Shown: positions 9,671 to 20,138 of the stretch, one piece after another | Layout of the letters: each line of letters starts with the position of its first letter | How positions within the stretch are numbered: the first letter of the stretch is position 1 | DNA from: Sulfuricurvum sp. | Lineage (GTDB): Bacteria; Campylobacterota; Campylobacteria; Campylobacterales; Sulfurimonadaceae | Length of the DNA stretch: 64,000 nucleotides | Assembly: GCA_028714915.1 (NCBI GenBank) | Contig: JAQTLL010000004.1 | Location: forward strand, 282,820-346,819 | Direction of reading: 5' to 3' | Notes under the pieces: model-generated | Database searches by the model: none | Seen by the model: only the letters and a program-made list of their open reading frames with translations | What the model was told of the DNA's origin: nothing | Made by a program: the position numbers and the translations under genes

Positions 9671-10897
9671 ATGCAACAATCCAATCGCCTTAGACCCTTT
9701 TTTGAAAACATTACGTTTGATCGCGTCGATAATGAGATGATCCTTAACTTCGGACCTCAACATCCCTCGGCCCACGGACAATTGCGCCTTATGCTTCACA
9801 TGCAGCAAGAGCAAATTACCAAAGCGCATCCGGACATCGGATACCTTCACCGTGGTATGGAGAAGATGGCTGAGAATATGATTTACAATGAGTTTATGCC
9901 GACCACTGACCGTATGGACTACATCGCATCCAGCTCAAATAACTACGGTTTTGCCCTTGCAGTTGAGCGTTTAATCGGTCTTGAAGTACCGCGTCGTGCG
10001 AAGGTTATCCGTATGATGTTGCTCGAAACCAACCGTCTTATGTCGCATCTTTTTTGGTTGGCAACGACGGCTTTGGATATTGGAGCAATGACCGTATTCT
10101 TGTTCGCATTCCGTGAGCGCGAGTATTTGATGGATTTGATTGAAGATTATTGTGGTGCACGTTTGACCCACTCTGCGGTTCGTATCGGTGGAGTTCCATT
10201 GGATTTGCCGGATAATTTTATCGGTGATTTGCGTAAATTTTTGGATAAATTGCCTGAAAATATCAAAGACTACGAAGACTTACTCGATACCAACCGTATT
10301 TGGTTGATGCGTATGGAAAATGTGGGAGTTATCTCTAAAGAGATGGCATTGAGTTGGGGATGTTCAGGGGTAATGCTCCGTGCTTCAGGTGTGGAGTGGG
10401 ATATTCGTAAAGAAGAGCCGTACGAATTGTACGACGAAGTAGAGTTTAATGTTCCTGTTTCTGACAAAGGGGACAACTACGCCCGTTATAAACTCTACAT
10501 GGCAGAAATGCGTGAATCGGCAAAAATTCTCTATCAGGTACTGGATATGTACCCGGATACCGAACCTGCATTGATGGCCCATGCCCCGCAATATATCTCA
10601 GCACCAAAACTGGATATTATGACTCAAAACTACTCATTGATGCAGCACTTTGTTCTTGTGACACAGGGGATGCGTCCGCCGGTAGGTGAGGTCTATATTC
10701 CAACCGAATCACCAAAAGGGGAGCTTGGATATTACATCAATAGCCAAGGTGGAGCCTATCCGTATCGTCTCAAACTTCGTGCTCCATCGTTTTGGCACAC
10801 AGGTATTTTGACAGATTTGTTACCGGGGCATTATATCCCTGACGTAGTATCCATCATCGGGACGACCAATATCGTCTTCGGTGAAGTTGACCGTTAA
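9671..10897 (+). CDS. nuoD: NADH-quinone oxidoreductase subunit D
   Basis: A 408-residue 49-kDa-type subunit that forms the quinone-binding pocket with NuoB. Visible marks: [11 protein letters not shown] near the N-terminus (quinone-site His), the GYLHRGMEK stretch, and the C-terminal DPVFGEVDR-like ending (NIVFGEVDR). Length is normal for the family. It sits in order between nuoC and the small subunit-E-like gene. Confidence 0.97.
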   Translation: MQQSNRLRPFFENITFDRVDNEMILNFGPQHPSAHGQLRLMLHMQQEQITKAHPDIGYLHRGMEKMAENMIYNEFMPTTDRMDYIASSSNNYGFALAVERLIGLEVPRRAKVIRMMLLETNRLMSHLFWLATTALDIGAMTVFLFAFREREYLMDLIEDYCGARLTHSAVRIGGVPLDLPDNFIGDLRKFLDKLPENIKDYEDLLDTNRIWLMRMENVGVISKEMALSWGCSGVMLRASGVEWDIRKEEPYELYDEVEFNVPVSDKGDNYARYKLYMAEMRESAKILYQVLDMYPDTEPALMAHAPQYISAPKLDIMTQNYSLMQHFVLVTQGMRPPVGEVYIPTESPKGELGYYINSQGGAYPYRLKLRAPSFWHTGILTDLLPGHYIPDVVSIIGTTNIVFGEVDR

Positions 10898-10908
10898 AAA
10901 GGACCTTT

Positions 10909-11139
10909 ATGAAACGTTATGACCTTCGTCACCTCAAAGGTGCTTTTGATAACCGTATGGTTGAGATTATGAAAGAGGAGAAAGACCCGAAAGAGGTTTT
11001 GATTTTCTTATTTGAGATTGGTGATTTTTCACCCATACAGCGCAGTGCTGACGTGGTCAAAGAAAATGGCTATGAGATGACAAATTCATTGAAATTCAAT
11101 GAAGCCGATTGGACCATCGTGGTCAAGCGTAAGGACTAA
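10909..11139 (+). CDS. Small subunit-E-like protein of the complex I operon
   Basis: A 76-residue soluble protein in the position where nuoE normally lies. It has no cysteines, so it cannot carry the 2Fe-2S cluster of true NuoE. Campylobacter and Helicobacter nuo operons are known to have a similar small protein at this place, usually named NuoE by position only. Its role may be to join the input module to the peripheral arm; this is inference. It starts 11 bases after nuoD and ends two bases before the next gene. Confidence 0.75.
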   Translation: MKRYDLRHLKGAFDNRMVEIMKEEKDPKEVLIFLFEIGDFSPIQRSADVVKENGYEMTNSLKFNEADWTIVVKRKD

Positions 11140-11141
11140 AA

Positions 11142-13178
11142 GTGAGTAAAGTCTATTTCTCCACATGGCGCGGAGAGCAGATCAACAACATCGGTAAACC
11201 CGAATCAGAGTGGGAAGTTTCTGCGTATAATCTGCCTGAGCAGTACAATGAGCACTCTCATTCGAAAGCGTTTATCGGTTGGGACGGTCTTGCCCTTTTT
11301 AACCCTGATGTCGATGTTGTTCGTTTGGCTACGGAATATGCAGCGCAATATCAAGTCTATTCAGAAGCGTGCGGTCGCTGTGCACCGGGGCGATGGGGTG
11401 GACGTATTTTGTACGATCTCCTTGATAAAATTGCTCGCGGTGAGGGTGCTATATCGGATATGGAACACCTCAAAGAGGTTTCACGTACAATGCAAGAAAC
11501 CTCTAAATGTGAGATTGGGAAAACCGTTCCGACTCCATTGCTGGACTTGATGAACCATTTTGAAGCCGAATTTATGGCATGCATAGTAGAGCAAAAAGCA
11601 TCTAAGCATTACCATATGGAAGATACCAATTATATTGCAAAGATTACAGCACCGTGTATGGATGCGTGCCCTGCGCATGTTGATATTCCCGCATACATCG
11701 AAGGTGTACGTGATTTGCGTTTTGATGATTCGTTGATGGCAACACGTCAGACGATGCCACTCGCACACACATGCGGACGTGTTTGCCCTCATCCGTGTGA
11801 GACGGAGTGCCGCCGTACGAATTTGGATGAACCGATTTCGATTATGGAGCTCAAACGCCTGGGTGCCGATTATGAGACCGATCACGGATTCGGCTTTTTC
11901 CATCCGTATGAGCAAAAGCCTTCAATCGGTAAAAAAGTTGCCGTCATCGGGTCAGGTCCGGCAGGACTTACGGGTGCGTATTATCTTGCACTGGATGGAA
12001 TTGATGTGGATGTGTACGAAGAGCTTCCTGTTTTAGGCGGAGAAGTTGCAGTCGGAGTACCAGAATACCGTATGCCGGTTGACAAATACAATCAAGACAT
12101 TAAAGCGGTACGTGATCTTGGGGTAAATTTTATCACCAATACGAAAGTAACGGCGGATATGATGCGTCAGTATGAGAACGATTATGACGCAATTTTGGTT
12201 GCAACGGGTACACGTATCTCGAAAAAAGTCTATTGTGAAAACGAACGTGCCGATATTCAAGGATATTGGGGAGCAATTGATTTTCTTGATAAAGTCAATC
12301 TCGAAGTCAAATACGGAATTATGGTTCCCGAAGCAGATCAAAAAAGACACATGCTGGATAAAGATTATGTTGATTTGACTGGTAAAACAGTTGTCTGTGT
12401 CGGAGGCGGATTTACCTCTATGGACGTAGTGCGCTGTTCGATCCGTGCGAATGCAGCAAAAGTGGTAATGATCTATCGACGTGATGAGAGAACGATTATC
12501 AATAATACGACCTATGAAGAGTATCATGAAGCAGTTGAAGAGGGAGTCGAATTTATTTTCCACTCGGCAGTTGCTGAAATGCGCGATGAAAACAATGTTT
12601 TAAAATCGTTGTTGATTGATAGATTTGAGCTAGTGCCTAATCCCGACGGCGGTCGCCCTACGTTGGAAAAAATTGAGGGTGCATCGTTTGAAATGGCGTG
12701 TGATTATCTTATCCCTGCTGTTTCTCAAAGTGCCGATTTGAAGCTTATACCCGAAGAGTGGGAGATTGAGCGCACATCATGGGCAACGATTAAAACCAAT
12801 GGGAAAGATTATATGACCTCGCGCAAAGGTATCTTTGCGGCGGGTGACTGTGAATACGGTCCGATGACGATAGTCAATGCGGTTGGGCAAGCAAAACGTG
12901 CCGCATCCGTGATGTCAAGATATGTAGTGAACGGTGAAATTACCCTTGCGGATAATGAGATTATGGAAGACCATCTTCGTAAGCTCAAAGTCTATGATAA
13001 AAAAGAGAAGATCCAAGGGTGGCTTCCGGGTTTACCGCGTCAACACAGTGAAGTGCTCACCGTGGAGGAGCGTCGTGATAATAATCGTGAAGTGAAATAT
13101 GCCCTTACCCAAGAAGAAGCGATGTCTGAGGCTCAGCGCTGTATGCGTTGTTATTACATAGCAATGGTCGCACACTAA
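11142..13178 (+). CDS. NuoF-C-terminus/GltD-like fusion, complex I electron-input subunit
   Basis: A 678-residue fusion in the nuoF position. Residues 1-135 resemble only the C-terminal part of NuoF: CGRC at 77-80 and Cys123 correspond to cluster-N3 ligands, but the third Cys is Gly83. The FMN/NADH domain of NuoF is missing. Residues 150-640 resemble the GltD family (glutamate synthase small subunit): Cys-rich N-terminal section (CMDACP, CGRVCPHPC, ETEC), FAD-binding GSGPAG, and a second nucleotide-binding GGGFTSMD followed by YRRDER, the pattern of NADPH-using enzymes, then a C-terminal FAAGDCEYG. It probably feeds electrons from NAD(P)H or another donor into NuoG. The GTG at 11142 is two bases after the previous stop. 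Confidence 0.85.
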   Translation: MSKVYFSTWRGEQINNIGKPESEWEVSAYNLPEQYNEHSHSKAFIGWDGLALFNPDVDVVRLATEYAAQYQVYSEACGRCAPGRWGGRILYDLLDKIARGEGAISDMEHLKEVSRTMQETSKCEIGKTVPTPLLDLMNHFEAEFMACIVEQKASKHYHMEDTNYIAKITAPCMDACPAHVDIPAYIEGVRDLRFDDSLMATRQTMPLAHTCGRVCPHPCETECRRTNLDEPISIMELKRLGADYETDHGFGFFHPYEQKPSIGKKVAVIGSGPAGLTGAYYLALDGIDVDVYEELPVLGGEVAVGVPEYRMPVDKYNQDIKAVRDLGVNFITNTKVTADMMRQYENDYDAILVATGTRISKKVYCENERADIQGYWGAIDFLDKVNLEVKYGIMVPEADQKRHMLDKDYVDLTGKTVVCVGGGFTSMDVVRCSIRANAAKVVMIYRRDERTIINNTTYEEYHEAVEEGVEFIFHSAVAEMRDENNVLKSLLIDRFELVPNPDGGRPTLEKIEGASFEMACDYLIPAVSQSADLKLIPEEWEIERTSWATIKTNGKDYMTSRKGIFAAGDCEYGPMTIVNAVGQAKRAASVMSRYVVNGEITLADNEIMEDHLRKLKVYDKKEKIQGWLPGLPRQHSEVLTVEERRDNNREVKYALTQEEAMSEAQRCMRCYYIAMVAH

Positions 13179-13189
13179 TGGAGGGCGGG

Positions 13190-15433
13190 ATGATAGAATT
13201 TACGATAAACAACCAACCCGTAACGGCAAAAAAAGGTGAAACAATTCTTCAAGCGGCACGTAAAGCAGGATTTTATATCCCGACGATGTGTTATATTGAG
13301 AAAACGACTCCGTGCGCATCGTGCCGTTTGTGTGTTGTTGAGACTGATAAAACCGATGGATTGATTCTAAGCTGTCAAACTCCTCCGACGCAAGGGCTGG
13401 CAGTAACAATCGATTCTGAGAGATTACAGACTGAGCGCACCAATATTATGCGTATGTACGATGTTAATCACCCCTTAGAGTGCGGTGTGTGTGACAAATC
13501 AGGTGCATGTGATCTCCAAAATAAAACATTGGAATTTGGGGTATCGACACAACATTTCAGTGCCAAAGAACAACATCGTAAAATCGAGCATTGGGGATTG
13601 ATTAATTACGATCCGTCTTTATGTATTTTATGTGAAAAATGTGTTCACGTCTGTAATGAGATTATCGGAGATGATGCGATTGAACTTCAGTTTGGCGGCT
13701 ATAAATCGGCGGTCATTCCTAAAAACAGTGAGACTCTTGATTGTACTTTCTGTGGTGAATGTATTGCTGTGTGTCCCGTGGGGGCATTGGTGAGCTCGAA
13801 GTTTCAATACAGTGCAAATGCATGGGAATTAACACAAATACCGGCAACATGCGCCCATTGTTCAGCAGGATGTTCACTGACCTATGAAGTGCGCCATACC
13901 TCGAACTTACTTGGGGCAAAGCAAAAAATCTACCGTGTTACGAATAATTTTGAAGTAGCAACGTTGTGCGGGGCAGGACGTTTCGGATTTGATTTTGATA
14001 TTCAAGCAGCCAAAGAGGAAAGCGTATTTGAAAAAGCAGTTTCGGCGTTTAAAAATGCAAAAGCAATCCGTTTTAGCTCATTGATTACCAATGAAGAGAC
14101 CTTGATTTTACAACGTCTCAAAGAAAAACTGGGTGTTAAACTGTTCAACGAAGAGGCTAGAGCATATCAATCATTTATGGACGCTTACAGCTCTATGAGT
14201 GGCAAGAGTGCGTTTAGCGGAACATTGGATGCCGTTGCTCAAAGTGACGCGATTATCGTACTGGGCGGACGTATCAGTACGGATAACCCTGCCGTTCGTT
14301 ACGCGATGACCACTGCTGCACGCCATAACGGTGCAAAGATTATTTACATGCACCCGCTCGAAGATGTGCTCTTGCAAAACGTTGTGACTCAGAATGTACG
14401 CTATGAAGCGGGTTCTGAAGAGGGCGTTATAGCAATGCTCACACAAACTCTTTTAGAAGGGTGTGATGTAGACAATGCGATAAAAGCCTTTTTAGAGAGT
14501 TTGGACGAGGGGTACTTGTGCGCCGAGTCCAATGTGGGGAATGAAGAGTTTGCTCAAATTTTAAAATCATTACGCCGTGCACAACGTAAAACGCTCATTA
14601 TTGGGTCGGATGTTTTGAGCCATAAACGGGCAGATAATATTGCCCGTTTGTGTGCCTTGATTGAAATGCATACCGATTTTTCACTGATCGTACTTCCTCA
14701 AACGGTCAATACGGTAGGGGTATCGCTTATCTGTGATTTGGATAGGGATGAAGAGAGTGCCGATGTTGTGGGTTACAATGCGCAAGGAGATTTTGTGATC
14801 GGCTCCATGGGTGAATGTGTATTGGCAATGCCGTCTTTGAACCAGCAAGAAGGGACATTTGTAAGTATTAATTATCAACTTCTCTCCACCAATGTCGCAG
14901 TGGCTTTTGAAGGGTATTGTCTTAATGATATTGCTTCATCACTTGGAGTAAAAGCTCTTAATACTATCGATTATACGGTGCAATTACCGATTCAAAAAGG
15001 ATTTAAAGCAATAGGATTTGATGCTTTAGGTAATTTTTACGGAGGATTGGGTGAAGATAATCGCGGATACATGCTTGAGACAATGGATGTTGCAGTAGAA
15101 GGGGAACTGGAAGCCATTGATGATTTGCCGGAGTTTAATGGAACGGTTGTGTATCGCTGTAATCCGGTTAATCAGTTTAATGCTTATACTGCGCGGACAT
15201 CTCAACTAGAGATGGATACATCACTGCGCGGTTCGGTGCAGTTTGCGACAGCAGCTCGCATCAGTGATGGAGACAGCGTCACTATCGAGGGATATGCGGG
15301 GGCAAGAGTATTTGTGCTTGATGAGACACTCAAAGGGACCATCGCCCTTTTCCCTACCTATGATATTGCTTTTGGCGGAGCGCATGAGAATTACCGATTT
15401 GAGAAAATAAAACTTAAAAGGATGGGGAGTTAA
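13190..15433 (+). CDS. nuoG: NADH-quinone oxidoreductase subunit G, first copy
   Basis: A 747-residue NuoG: N-terminal 2Fe-2S ferredoxin domain (MCY... CASCRLC), the His/Cys motif HPLECGVCDKSGAC, two 4Fe-4S motifs (CILCEKCVHVC; CTFCGECIAVC), then a molybdopterin-oxidoreductase-like domain that begins with another cluster site (CAHCSAGC... CGAGRFG). I set the start at the ATG at 13190, which has GGAGGGCGGG just before it; upstream in-frame starts would overlap the previous gene. It is followed by a second, related nuoG after three bases. Confidence 0.93.
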   Translation: MIEFTINNQPVTAKKGETILQAARKAGFYIPTMCYIEKTTPCASCRLCVVETDKTDGLILSCQTPPTQGLAVTIDSERLQTERTNIMRMYDVNHPLECGVCDKSGACDLQNKTLEFGVSTQHFSAKEQHRKIEHWGLINYDPSLCILCEKCVHVCNEIIGDDAIELQFGGYKSAVIPKNSETLDCTFCGECIAVCPVGALVSSKFQYSANAWELTQIPATCAHCSAGCSLTYEVRHTSNLLGAKQKIYRVTNNFEVATLCGAGRFGFDFDIQAAKEESVFEKAVSAFKNAKAIRFSSLITNEETLILQRLKEKLGVKLFNEEARAYQSFMDAYSSMSGKSAFSGTLDAVAQSDAIIVLGGRISTDNPAVRYAMTTAARHNGAKIIYMHPLEDVLLQNVVTQNVRYEAGSEEGVIAMLTQTLLEGCDVDNAIKAFLESLDEGYLCAESNVGNEEFAQILKSLRRAQRKTLIIGSDVLSHKRADNIARLCALIEMHTDFSLIVLPQTVNTVGVSLICDLDRDEESADVVGYNAQGDFVIGSMGECVLAMPSLNQQEGTFVSINYQLLSTNVAVAFEGYCLNDIASSLGVKALNTIDYTVQLPIQKGFKAIGFDALGNFYGGLGEDNRGYMLETMDVAVEGELEAIDDLPEFNGTVVYRCNPVNQFNAYTARTSQLEMDTSLRGSVQFATAARISDGDSVTIEGYAGARVFVLDETLKGTIALFPTYDIAFGGAHENYRFEKIKLKRMGS

Positions 15434-15436
15434 ATC

Positions 15437-17923
15437 ATGAATGAAATAACGATAACCATAGACGGCAAACAGGTACAGACGCAAGAGGGGGAAACTATCC
15501 TCAATACGGCGCGCGCCAATGGGATATTTATCCCTGCTATCTGTTATCTAACGCGCTGCTCACCAACCTTGGCGTGTCGTATTTGTTTGGTAGAAGCAGA
15601 TGGAAAACAAGTCTATGCGTGCAATGCAAAAGCAAGAGAGGGAATGGAGATCAACACCAGTACCGATACGATTGAAACAGAAAAACGTGCCATCATGGAA
15701 GTATATGACGTTAATCATCCTTTAGAGTGCGGCGTATGTGACCAATCGGGAGAGTGTGAACTTCAAAACTATACTTTAGAGATGGGTGTGGATAAGCAAC
15801 ATTTCTCTATTGCCGATATACACAGACCTGCACAAGATTGGGGTCTTGTCCATTATGATCCTTCCTTGTGTATTGTCTGTGAACGATGTGTTACTGTGTG
15901 TAAAGATATGATAGGCGATGCTGCCCTTTCTACGGTTGCTCGCGGTGGCGATGCGATTGATGCGACATTTAAAGAATCGATGCCTAAAGATGCTTATGCA
16001 ATGTGGAATAAGCTCAATAAATCGCTTATTGCTCCAAATGCAGGAACTACGCTTGATTGTACGGACTGTGGTGAATGTATTGCCGTCTGTCCGGTTGGAG
16101 CTTTGGTGAGCAGTGATTATCAGTACACTTCGAATGCGTGGGAGCATACCCAAATCCCAGCAACATGCGCCCATTGCAGTGCGGGTTGTCAGATTAGTTA
16201 TGACATTAAACATACTGATATTGCCAATCATGATGCTAAGATTTACCGCGTTAAAAATGAGTGGAACTATGTTTCGCTGTGCGGTGCCGGACGTTATGGA
16301 TACGATTTCCAAAATGCGAATGCTACCAAAAATGTCACTGCATTTAATGCAGCAATTGAAGCCTTCAAAAAAGCAGATACGATTGCGTTTACCTCAACGA
16401 TTACCAACGAAGAGGCGATGATTTTACAACGTCTCAAAGAGAAGCTTGGAGTCAAACTCGTCAATGATGAAGCACGTGTGTTTAAAAACTTCCTTGATGG
16501 TTATGGTTGCATCACCGGACGATCACTTTACAGCGGTAACCTCAAAGAGATACATGAGTCTGATTTTGTTGTATCTATTGGATCAGCCCTAAAAACTGAC
16601 AACCCTAATGCCCGTTTTGCGATGAACAATGCCCTCTCTATGAACAAAGGTGCGGGATTGTATTTTCACCCGATGAATGACCCTGTTATCCAAGATATGT
16701 CCAAAAACGTAACGCAAATCAATCACGCACCGATGATGGAAGAAGCAGCATTGTATTTGATGCTTGATTTATTCGGCGATAAAGCCGCAATGCCATTGAC
16801 CGTTACTGAGTATCTGTCAACCTTTCATTCGATGAAAACGGTTACGGTTGAAGAGACCGTTGATGAAAAAGTGACCGAAACAGTCATTAAAAAAGTTCTT
16901 AATGAAGAGACAGGTGTTGAGGAAGAGGAAAGCGTTGAGGTCACAAAAACTGTAAAGAAAAAAGTTTCAAAAGAAGTTCAAGTGGATGATAACGCTCTCT
17001 TGGGACTTTTGAATGCACCGGCTAACTTTACCGAAATACTCACAAAATATTTAGCAAAAAAAGAGAAATTTTCTCTTATGGTGGGAGCAGATCTTTATAC
17101 TCACCCTAATGCGCAAAATTGTGCACGACTGGTTGCGTTGATTGAGAAGTATACGGCGTTTAATGTAACCATGATTCCCAATCTTGCGAATACCCTAGGA
17201 GTTGCTCTTATTTGTAACCTTGATGAGAAGGCGGGTGAATACACAATTGGTTATAATACAGCAGGAGATTTCACCTTAAGTGCATTGGGAAATGGTGATT
17301 TGGATATGCCGGCTCTCAACCAACAAGAAGGGACGTTGACGAGCATCGATAAACGTGTTAATCCAACCAATGTGGCACTTGCCTTTGGTGGATATACTCT
17401 TAATGACATTGCTTCTGCCCTTGGGGTAAGCAGAGCTTTGACCGTTGATTATACTGTACAGCTTCCTGTAAGTGCAGGATTTAAAGCCGTTGAATTTGAT
17501 ACCTTGCCAAATCATTACAGCAATGCGGGTGAAGAAGTTCGCGGATATGTGCTTGATACACAATCTGTCGCTATTGGTGAAGATGAAAATGTTCAAGCAT
17601 TTGATGAAAAAGTGGCTATGAGAACTTCGGTTGTCTATCTTGCCAACCCCGTGTTGCAGTTTACACCGTTTACGGCGCGTACACATCAATTGGCACAAGA
17701 GGGTGGGTTATACGCATCGAGTGAGTTTATGAGCAGCAATGGTTTGAGCTCAGGCGATAACGTACGTGTCAAAACCCCTAAAGGTGAGATAATTGTTGCC
17801 GTTGTTAGCGATTCAAAAATTAACGGAGATATAACGTATCTCCCGACGTTTGATACAAAAATTAATTCCAGTGCATTGTTTGGCGGTTATCGCTTTAGTA
17901 ATGTAACGATTGAAAAGGTGTAG
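15437..17923 (+). CDS. nuoG: NADH-quinone oxidoreductase subunit G, second copy
   Basis: An 828-residue paralogue of the preceding gene with the same plan: 2Fe-2S domain (ICYLTRC... ACRICLVE), HPLECGVCDQSGEC, 4Fe-4S motifs (CIVCERCVTVC; CTDCGECIAVC) and CAHCSAGC. It differs by an insertion near residues 172-195 between the 4Fe-4S motifs, and by a strongly charged Val/Glu/Lys/Thr-rich insertion near residues 470-520 (16850-16995). Two tandem nuoG genes are known in other sulphur-oxidising Campylobacterota. Whether both are in one complex or serve alternative complexes is not known. Confidence 0.92.
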   Translation: MNEITITIDGKQVQTQEGETILNTARANGIFIPAICYLTRCSPTLACRICLVEADGKQVYACNAKAREGMEINTSTDTIETEKRAIMEVYDVNHPLECGVCDQSGECELQNYTLEMGVDKQHFSIADIHRPAQDWGLVHYDPSLCIVCERCVTVCKDMIGDAALSTVARGGDAIDATFKESMPKDAYAMWNKLNKSLIAPNAGTTLDCTDCGECIAVCPVGALVSSDYQYTSNAWEHTQIPATCAHCSAGCQISYDIKHTDIANHDAKIYRVKNEWNYVSLCGAGRYGYDFQNANATKNVTAFNAAIEAFKKADTIAFTSTITNEEAMILQRLKEKLGVKLVNDEARVFKNFLDGYGCITGRSLYSGNLKEIHESDFVVSIGSALKTDNPNARFAMNNALSMNKGAGLYFHPMNDPVIQDMSKNVTQINHAPMMEEAALYLMLDLFGDKAAMPLTVTEYLSTFHSMKTVTVEETVDEKVTETVIKKVLNEETGVEEEESVEVTKTVKKKVSKEVQVDDNALLGLLNAPANFTEILTKYLAKKEKFSLMVGADLYTHPNAQNCARLVALIEKYTAFNVTMIPNLANTLGVALICNLDEKAGEYTIGYNTAGDFTLSALGNGDLDMPALNQQEGTLTSIDKRVNPTNVALAFGGYTLNDIASALGVSRALTVDYTVQLPVSAGFKAVEFDTLPNHYSNAGEEVRGYVLDTQSVAIGEDENVQAFDEKVAMRTSVVYLANPVLQFTPFTARTHQLAQEGGLYASSEFMSSNGLSSGDNVRVKTPKGEIIVAVVSDSKINGDITYLPTFDTKINSSALFGGYRFSNVTIEKV

Positions 17924-17926
17924 AAG

Positions 17927-18916
17927 ATGGATATGGCATTTATCATCGAAACGATTGTCAAAATCGTCGTTATTTTATTAGTGTTCTCGGCACTTGCTGG
18001 GTTGGGTACCTATTTTGAGCGTAAAGTATTGGCATTTATGCAGCGTCGTCTTGGACCGATGCACGTCGGGCCTTTTGGATTGCTCCAAGTAGCGGCGGAT
18101 GGGATTAAACTTTTTACCAAAGAAGACATCATTCCTCAAAATGTAGTGAAGCCTATCTTTAAAATTGCTCCTGTTATTACAGCGGCAACGGCGTTTATGG
18201 CATCAGCTGCTATCCCATTTTGGCCTCAGTTTACCGCATTCGGGTATACCGTTCACCCTATTGTTGCGGATGTCAATATCGGTATTTTGTACGTATTGGG
18301 TGTGATGGCTATCGGGTTATATGGTCCGTTGCTGGGCGGTATGGCATCGGCGAATAAATTTTCATTGATTTCAGCAGCGCGCAGTGCAGCTGTATTTATT
18401 TCATACGAAGTAATCAGCGGACTTTCATTACTTGCACCTTTGATGATGGTAGGGTCGTTGTCGCTTGTAGACATTAATAACTATCAAGCAGGCGGAATCG
18501 GCAATTGGATAGTCTGGTCGCAGCCGGTCGCATTTATTCTCTTTTGGATTGCAGCGTTTGCTGAGACAGGACGAACGCCGTTTCACTTAGTTGCTAATGA
18601 CCACGAGATTATTGACGGATTTGGAACTGAGTATTCAGGTATGCGATGGGGTCTTTTCTTCATTGGCGAGTATGCAAATATGTTCTTTATCTCGTTTGTA
18701 ATCGCAATCATTTTCTTGGGCGGTTTTGGTGATGGGACGATTGCAGGGGCATTTCAACTGCTTCTAAAAGTTGCATTTTTCTTCTTCTTTTTCCTCTGGA
18801 CGCGTGCCGCATGGCCAGATGTTCGACCGGATCAGTTGATGTGGTTGTGCTGGAAAGTATTAATGCCAATAGCCGTGATCAATGTCGTGATCACCGGTCT
18901 TGTGATGATGTTTTAA
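17927..18916 (+). CDS. nuoH: NADH-quinone oxidoreductase subunit H
   Basis: A 329-residue membrane subunit with about eight transmembrane helices that builds the quinone entry channel. Conserved stretches are visible: [37 protein letters not shown], and the Glu-rich loop after it. Starts three bases after the second nuoG. Length is normal. Confidence 0.97.
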   Translation: MDMAFIIETIVKIVVILLVFSALAGLGTYFERKVLAFMQRRLGPMHVGPFGLLQVAADGIKLFTKEDIIPQNVVKPIFKIAPVITAATAFMASAAIPFWPQFTAFGYTVHPIVADVNIGILYVLGVMAIGLYGPLLGGMASANKFSLISAARSAAVFISYEVISGLSLLAPLMMVGSLSLVDINNYQAGGIGNWIVWSQPVAFILFWIAAFAETGRTPFHLVANDHEIIDGFGTEYSGMRWGLFFIGEYANMFFISFVIAIIFLGGFGDGTIAGAFQLLLKVAFFFFFFLWTRAAWPDVRPDQLMWLCWKVLMPIAVINVVITGLVMMF

Positions 18917-18926
18917 GGAGGGATGG

Positions 18927-19541
18927 ATGCATAGTGAACCATTGAATGATCGTAACGTAAGTGAGCAAAGTCCTTATTATTATGTTGATATTGAAGAGTA
19001 TCCAACCACAGGATGGGATAAGTTTAAACAAGTAGTCAAGCGTACCTTTAGAGGTGAATTGTTTGTCGGTTTATGGGTAGTTATGCGTGAGTTGGTTAAA
19101 TTTAATATTCATACGGTTAAATACCCGCTTGAAAAACTCCCTATCGGTCCACGCTACCGTGCGGTGCATAAACTGTTGCGTTTGTGGGAATCAGGATATG
19201 AGCGTTGTATCGGATGCGGATTATGTGAAAAAATTTGTATCTCTGATTGTATCCGTATGGACACAAAAATCGATGAAAACAGCCGTAAAGAGGTGACCGA
19301 GTACAGTATTAACCTTGGTCGTTGTATCTTTTGCGGTTATTGTGCGGAAGTGTGTCCTGAACTGGCTATCGTTCATGGACAACGGTACGAAAACGGTTCC
19401 GAACAACGTTCCCATTTCGTGATTAAAGACGATATGCTCACCCCGCTTGATTTCTTAACATCCGGTCAGCAAACAGAGTATCCAGGCTTTGGTTCCATTA
19501 ACCCTAACGAGAGCGTTACTAAAACGCCTCTTGCGTATTAA
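18927..19541 (+). CDS. nuoI: NADH-quinone oxidoreductase subunit I
   Basis: A 204-residue peripheral subunit with two 4Fe-4S clusters (N6a, N6b). Both motifs are visible: [11 protein letters not shown] with a further Cys, and [13 protein letters not shown]. The N-terminal 70 residues include an amphipathic, membrane-facing helix region. It is preceded by GGAGGGATGG and followed by nuoJ after nine bases. Confidence 0.96.
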   Translation: MHSEPLNDRNVSEQSPYYYVDIEEYPTTGWDKFKQVVKRTFRGELFVGLWVVMRELVKFNIHTVKYPLEKLPIGPRYRAVHKLLRLWESGYERCIGCGLCEKICISDCIRMDTKIDENSRKEVTEYSINLGRCIFCGYCAEVCPELAIVHGQRYENGSEQRSHFVIKDDMLTPLDFLTSGQQTEYPGFGSINPNESVTKTPLAY

Positions 19542-19550
19542 GGAGACACT

Positions 19551-20138
19551 ATGTTTGAAGCTATCGCTTTTTATCTGTTTGCGACGCTTATCACGGTGAT
19601 GTTTACCATTACGGTGATGACCTCTCAAGCACTGTATGCCTTGACTGCAATGGCAGCAGGGATGATTTTTATTTCAGCCTTTTTCTTTATTTTGGGTGCT
19701 GACTTTTTGGGTGCGATCCAGATCATCGTTTACACCGGTGCCGTTATGGCAATCTATGCGTTTGGTATGATGTTCTTTGACACAACCCGCAATGTGATTG
19801 AAAAGCGCTCCAATCCACGTTTTGTGATAGTTCTTGGAGCTTTTGCAGCAGTATTGGTTGTGTTTATCGTTCTAGCACCTATTGTTACGACGAATTTGGA
19901 AGCTCATTATCCGATTGACTTAGCTGTTGGAAATACACAAGCTATAGGAATGGTGCTGTTTACAAAATATTTAGTCCCTTTCGAGTTGGCAGCTATTATG
20001 TTATTGGTTGCAATGATTGCGGGTATTGTTTTGGCCGGTAAAAAAATGGACAAATCATTGACGCTTATGGCAGAAGAAGAAATTGCATTAATGCATGCTT
20101 CATCAGTAAGTGAAACATTAGAAGAAGGGGCGCACTAA
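19551..20138 (+). CDS. nuoJ: NADH-quinone oxidoreductase subunit J
   Basis: A 195-residue membrane subunit with five hydrophobic helices; the conserved pi-bulge region of helix 3 is recognisable (QIIVYTGAVMAIYAFGMMFF). Its stop overlaps the nuoK start (TAATG), so the pair is translationally coupled, as is usual for nuoJK. Confidence 0.95.
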   Translation: MFEAIAFYLFATLITVMFTITVMTSQALYALTAMAAGMIFISAFFFILGADFLGAIQIIVYTGAVMAIYAFGMMFFDTTRNVIEKRSNPRFVIVLGAFAAVLVVFIVLAPIVTTNLEAHYPIDLAVGNTQAIGMVLFTKYLVPFELAAIMLLVAMIAGIVLAGKKMDKSLTLMAEEEIALMHASSVSETLEEGAH

